From Ancylostoma caninum (taxonomy: Eukaryota > Nematoda > Chromadorea > Rhabditida > Ancylostomatidae): 64,000 nucleotides of DNA. The notes below the pieces were generated by a model, which ran no database searches, was not told the origin of the DNA, and saw only the letters and a list, made by a program, of their open reading frames with translations. The position numbers and the translations under genes were made by a program. Shown here one piece after another: positions 59,153 through 64,000 of this stretch. How positions within the stretch are numbered: position 1 is the first letter of the stretch; every line of letters begins with the position of its first letter. Location: NCBI GenBank assembly GCA_037903475.1, contig JBAJFG010000011.1, forward strand, positions 947,079 through 1,011,078, written 5' to 3'.

Positions 59153-60030
59153 ATGCAGTTTACTCAAACAACTCCTCCTCAACAACTTCTAGTGTTAGTA
59201 GTTTTTGGAGAAATGAACTCATCTGATTATGTTCGAGCAACAATTGCGGGTAAATTGGATCCTATGGTAGATCAAATGCTTTGCCTGCTGCAAGAGAAAA
59301 TTTTCGAAGTAATTGCGCGGGAGATAGAAGAAGAGAAGTGGGCTCGAAACAAAGTTATTTTAGGTTTAGCAGAAGCTCCTGCCTATAGTTCCCCTTCCGT
59401 CAAAGGTTCAGAAACAAAGGTGGAAGGTACGCTAGAGGTGTTGCAGATCAAATGCAGGACTACTGAACTTCGTTGAATGGGCCGTCCCACCGCGTCCTTC
59501 CACGGTTGGTTAAGTAGTTTTCCCGACACGACGTGAATGGTTCGCTTTATCGAGTAGAGCCAACTTGTCCTCAAGAAAAACCGTAGTTTAAGTCGGAAGG
59601 GATGGGTAATTTATCGAGATGAGCAGTACGAACGATGACGGGAAACTCACTGACTTAGCCGGCTGCCTTTGTACAGACTGAAATTTAGTTTTGGGACATT
59701 GTAATCCAGACAATGATTGGACTACGAAGGCAGCCAAGGACTCTAACTCAAAATATATCCTCGATCTTTCTCTAGAGAGCTGAACTTCCCCAAAATGTGC
59801 TCTCTCCTAATCAAAATGAATCGACACTAGATTTAATATTTTACGGCTCTGGCTTTGTAGAAATATCCAACACTCACCTCCTTTGGCCTCATAAGATCAC
59901 AACATTGTCGTTTTATAGTAGCGTGCCTGCTTTCTTATCTCAATCGGTATCAATTCCCGACTCCAACTATGTGAACTTCAATTCGTTGAACCGCTATATT
60001 CTTGCTGTTGGTTACCCCTTTTTGACAACT
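59153..60030 (+). pseudogene. LINE retrotransposon relic (ORF1 and ORF2 fragments)
   Basis: A 107-residue frame (59153-59476) reads EEEKWARNKVILGLAEAP, resembling ORF1 proteins of nematode non-LTR elements (an EEKxRxxVIxGLPEA-like motif), then breaks; the following bases continue the ORF1 pattern (MGRP, then KxVxPxRRxW-like) in shifted frames with stops. From about 59810 another frame reads NESTLDLIFYGSG and later NFNSLNRYILAVG, resembling the endonuclease end and linker of ORF2. I cannot name the clade with certainty. Confidence 0.55.
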
Positions 60031-60519
60031 ACACATGTCTCTATGTACTATAGATTCTGTCCGGTGCGCTACCAGACAGTCTTGTCGCGACTCGCCGTCA
60101 CGACATTCCCTTCGTTGTACTCGTTCGTATAACTCCATCTCTATATTACACTCGCCCGTGGCATACTGTAACATCCCCACGACAGTCGCTGCACAGCCTG
60201 CGGTACTTTCCCATGCTACGCGAGTCTCGCTCATAGGCACACCGGTATAAAAGTCGCCCCCTCGTTGTTATGGGCTTCATTCGCTTCGTTCAACCGGACG
60301 TCCACTTGCTTCGCTCCGCTCATGGCCATGGTTTGATGATGCTGACGCTCCTGCTCCAAAGGTCCGATGAAGCCGTCCAGTCGCTGTTGTTCTCAATATC
60401 CAAGACAATGTTGGTGAAAAGAGGAGCAGAGAAGATATGGCTCGCTTTTGTGTTTATTTATTTTTCCCACAACTTAAATGAACGGTGACCCCGCTGTATG
60501 GTAAAACTCCGTTTATTAG

Positions 60520-61726
60520 CAGGGCTTGTAGTAAACCCCCCGATCTCGTGAACTCCTAGCTGCCAACATGTCGTGACAGTGTCGCTCACATTTGTCGCGA
60601 GATGTTCATGAACTCCCCATAATAAAGAGGGTGCTCTCGCTGATGTCGCGACATAGTTGGCAACTAAGTTCAATGACTATGTCGCGACAGTGGTTGGTAG
60701 CGATGTTCGTGACCTCTTGGTCATGAGGCGCAGACAACAAAAGTTGAGGAAATAGTGTGGAAGTCAACGAGGCGTGATGTCACGAACTCGAACGGAGTTC
60801 ATGAACGTCCGGTTCGTTGACAAGAGAACGGTCAGGTATCGGCATAGGTCATTCTCAGATCGAGATCGAAACGAAGCTCCTTTGAAACAGCGCAGATGTA
60901 TGAAGCTCTTAAACCTTTGTCCATATGCCTTGCTTCGTCCAATCGTAAGTGTAATACACAGTTTGATAAGAAGACACAAGAGGAGGAAATTTTCAGATAT
61001 TTTAGAGAACCATCGAGTACCTCATACATAGTGCTCTTAGCCAGCTTTTCTCATTGTAAAGGGATCTGTGAAATAGTTGTTAAATGATCCGGACAAAGAA
61101 TCAGCAAATCAAAGGAGGTAATTCTTTCACAGGTTTCGGCGAATAGGATAAGGGGAGCGGTTACGTTGCGAAAAGGTGTGAGATATCACAAAAAAAAAAA
61201 ACATGGACCATGCAGATCGAAAGCTTCACATTCAGCTGACGTATGGGGCCTGATTATTCCTGCTTGATTTACTTTTTGGCAGGGACTTCGAACTAGGATT
61301 TCAAAGTACTGGGGAAGGATTAAAAGAACTCCTGCGAAGTATGCAGTTCTTAGGAGTTACTCAAAATTTGAAGTGGAGAAGTGTATGTGATTGTTTAATT
61401 TGATTAGGAGGTATGTAGTCACTTACTCCACAAACAAAGTTCTCAAAGACAGGATACACGTCTTGCTGTGGTTTTGCAAAAAGGTTGTAATGTTTAGGAA
61501 GCGAACCTCCCTATCACAACAGTGTCGGGTTCTTGCGGCAAACGCACTAACCACTAGGCCATGTGCGCACGTTCTTTGTTGAGTGATGTTCGGTAGAGAT
61601 ACATTGATTAGCGAAACACGCATCGATGTCGCGAAATTCTCGCGACGTGTTCGCAGATGTCGCGAACCTGGTGCCAACGTGTTCGCATCTTGGATGTCGC
61701 GACATGGGGGGTTTACTACCGGCCCA
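60520..61726. mobile_element. Inverted-repeat element rich in TGTCGCGACA, with a tRNA-like insert
   Basis: About 200 bp at each end are diverged inverted copies; the clearest part is GTAGTAAACCCCCC near 60530 and its complement near 61712. The palindrome TGTCGCGACA or one-change variants recurs at least six times within the two arms. No target duplication was found, so the exact ends are uncertain. Confidence 0.6.
61495..61571 (-). other. tRNA-like sequence inside the inverted-repeat element
   Basis: On the minus strand the A-box TGGCCTAGTGGTTAGTGCG is very tRNA-like; a B-box-like AGGTTCGCTTCC follows about 50 bp later. Spacing suggests a long variable arm or insertion. Stems are not complete. 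Confidence 0.45.
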
Positions 61727-62008
61727 GGGACCATTGCTCATTGTGTGAGCAGGGCCCTGACAATACATCGTCCACACAGTGCGGTCTGCCCAGCTGATCT
61801 TCAGGATTTCTCCAAAGCCTAATTTTAATAAGAATCTAGAGACGAGTCCATGAGGTTGAAATGTGTGTTGAACCGGAGAAAAAGAGCGTAAAAATCACCA
61901 CCTACACTATCATGCTCTATCCACTGTCACTATGCTGCCTGCAAATGAAGCGTGCGCAGCACTTTGATCACATTATGAGGGTTATATGGCCAATAAGCCA
62001 AACATCAT

Positions 62009-62090
62009 TCTATATAATAACGGGCTTAGCCTGTTTACATGTGTGTCTGTATGTATGTAAGTATGTAAGTATGTAAGAATGTGTGTCAGA
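62009..62090 (+). mobile_element. Possible Helitron 5' end with (GTAAGTAT)n
   Basis: TCTATATAATAACGGGCTTA followed by ACATGTGTGTCTGTATGTATG resembles the start of the Helitron at 24452. A GTATGTAA unit repeats three times. The 3' end would lie beyond the minisatellite and outside the window. Confidence 0.4.
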
Positions 62091-62251
62091 CCGTTACGAA
62101 ATTCTACGATTGGTCAATGATCGTGATTGTGAGATCATATCATAAAAGGTTAGGAACGGGTGTTGTGTGGTGGAGTGGGGTAGGGATGAGATCGAACAGA
62201 AGGTCGGATGGTGTACAACGGGTCCGTCAATGGAGTCCATGGAGAAGGGCT

Positions 62252-64000
62252 GCGCCGGCGCTCAAAGTGGGGGGAGACGGGTCCACCACTGTGATAAGGG
62301 TGCGCCGGCGCCAAAAGTGAGGGGAGACGGGTCCACCACTGTGATAAAGGTGCGCCGGCGCCCAAAGCGGGGGGAGACGGGTCCACCACTGTGATAAGGG
62401 TGCGCCGGCGCCAAAAGTGGGGGGAGACGGGTCCACCACTGTGATAAAGGTGCGCCGGCGCCCAAAGTGGGGGGAGACGGGTCCACTGCTGTGATAAGGG
62501 CTCGTCGGCGCCCAAAGTGGGGGGAGGCGGGTCCACCACTGTGATAAGTGTGCGCCGGCGCCCAAAGTGGGGGAGACGGGTCCACCACTGTGATAAGGGT
62601 GCACCGGCGCCCAAAGCGGGGGGAGACGGGTCCACCACTGTGATAAGGGTGCGCCGGCGCCAAAAGTGGTGGGAGATGGGTCCACCACTGTGATAAGGGT
62701 GCGCCGGCGCCAAAAGTGGGGGGAGACGGGTCCACCACCGTGATAAGGGTGCGCCGGCGCCAAAAGTGGTGGGAGACGGGTCCACCACTGTGATAAGGGT
62801 GCGCCGGCGCCCAAAGCGGGGGGAGACGGGTCCACCACTGTGATAAGGGTGCGCCGGCGCCAAAAGTGGGGGGAGACGGGTCCACCACTGTGATAAAGGT
62901 GCGCCGGCGCCAAAAGTGGTGGGAGATGGGTCCACCACTGTGGTAAGGGTGCGCCGGCGCCCAAAGTGGGGGGAGACGGATCCACCACTGTGATAAGGGT
63001 GCGCCGGCGCCAAAAGTGAGGGGTAGGCGGGTCCATCACCCTGATAAGAGTGCGCCAGCGCCCAAAGTGGGGGGAGACGGATCCACCACTGTGATAAGGG
63101 TGCGCCGGCGCCCAAAGTGGGGGTAGACGGGTCCACCATTGTGATAAGGGTGCGCCGGCTCCCAAAGTGGGGGGAGACGGGTCCACCACTGTGATAAGAG
63201 TGCGCCGGCGCCCAAAGTGGGGGGAGACGGGTCCACCACCGTGATAAGGGTGCGCCGGCGCCCAAAGTGGGGGGAGACGGGTCTACTGTTGTGATAGGGC
63301 TGCGCCTGCGCTCAAAGTTTGGGGAGACGGGTCCACCACTGTGATAAGGGTGCGCCGGCGCCAAAAGTGGTGGGAGATGGGTCGACCACCTGCATAAGCG
63401 TGCGCCGGCGCCCAAAGTGGGGGGAGACGGGTCCACCACTGTGATAAGGGTGCACCGGCGCCCAAAGCGGGGGGAGACGGGTCCACCACTGTGATAAAGG
63501 TGCGCCGGCGCCAAAAGTGGTGGGAGATGGGTCCACCACTGTGGTAAGGGTGCGCCGGCGCCCAAAGTGGGGGGAGACGGGTCCACCACTGTGATAAGGG
63601 TGCACCGGCGCCCAAAGCGGGGGGAGACGGGTCCACCACTGTGATAAGGGTGCACCGGCGCCCAAAGCGGGGGGAGACGGGTCCACCACTGTGATAAGGG
63701 TGCGCCGGCGCCAAAAGTGGTGGGAGACGGGTCCACCACTGTGATAAGGGTGCGCCGGCGCCCAAAGCGGGGGGAGACGGGTCCACCACGGCGATAAGGG
63801 TGCGCCGGGCCCAAAAGTGGGGGATGGGTCCACCACTGTGATAAAGGTGCGCCGGCGCCAAAAGTGGTGGGAGATGGGTCCACCACTGTGATAAGGGTGC
63901 GCCGGCGCCTAAAGTGGGGGGAGACGGGTCCACCACCGTGATAAGGGTGCGCCGGCGCCAAAAGTGGTGGGAGACGGGTCCACCACTGTGATAAGGGTGC
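62252..64000. repeat. 50-bp GC-rich minisatellite, about 35 copies, open at the window end
   Basis: The unit is 50 bp, containing GGTCCACCACTGTGATAAGG, then GTGCGCCGGCGCC and AAAGTGGGGGG. Variants at a few positions (GCGCCC/GCGCCA, GTGGGG/GTGGTG) alternate along the array. The core GCGCCGGCGC is a perfect palindrome. Long minus-strand frames (up to 603 codons) exist because the unit has no stop in any minus frame and 50 is not a multiple of three, so all three frames stay open; they are not genes. Confidence 0.95.

Noticed and set aside
60246..60488. TATAAAAG followed by a 72-codon frame from 60270
   Set aside because: The TATA-like string is only 24 bp from the ATG, too close for its promoter, and the peptide has no recognisable feature.
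62150..63961. A 603-codon minus-strand open frame and several nested ones, rich in Pro, His and Trp
   Set aside because: They lie wholly in the 50-bp minisatellite, repeat in three frames and lack stops only because the unit contains none on that strand.

Overview
The window looks like nuclear DNA of a nematode, most likely a strongylid-type clade V worm. I infer this from the long TE-filled introns with TTTCAG-like acceptors, a mariner element, a PIF/Harbinger relic, a Helitron, several MITE families, and one large secreted LysM plus GH18 plus hevein-domain chitinase of a kind I associate with nematodes among animals. No operon, ribosome-binding site or other bacterial feature is seen.

Layout. 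1-12.3 kb: no convincing host gene; a Tc1-like MITE (2361-2901), a hAT-like MITE (3357-3600), a TTAA-flanked fold-back (3855-4319), an AT-rich block with diverged internal repeats (about 5.7-9.0 kb) and a 60-bp minisatellite (9.65-10.83 kb). 12.3-26.8 kb: two 907-bp hAT-like MITEs with perfect 8-bp target duplications and a third, truncated copy split by a TTAA element; a mariner element with one nonsense codon; a possible exon cluster near 18.6-19.1 kb; a broken Harbinger transposase; a Helitron; a TIR element holding a tRNA-like sequence. 26.8-36 kb: a two-exon gene for a 77-residue secreted prepropeptide (28534-30377) whose intron is filled by a fold-back transposon; inverted repeats; a partial two-exon candidate near 35.0-35.3 kb.

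36.2-58.0 kb: one long plus-strand gene of about 34 exons, reconstructed here exon by exon from splice phases. It encodes a secreted protein of about 1,520 residues: signal peptide, seven LysM units, a Thr-rich linker after the second, a Cys-rich module I do not recognise, a GH18 chitinase domain with its catalytic motif intact, and two C-terminal hevein-type chitin-binding domains. LysM and hevein domains would hold chitin while GH18 cuts it. A second in-frame signal-peptide exon at 45603 may start a short form without LysM, or the locus may be two genes.

58-64 kb: a small two-exon candidate, a GC-rich fold-back, LINE ORF1/ORF2 relics, an inverted-repeat element holding another tRNA-like sequence, a possible Helitron 5' end, and a 50-bp GC-rich minisatellite running off the window end.
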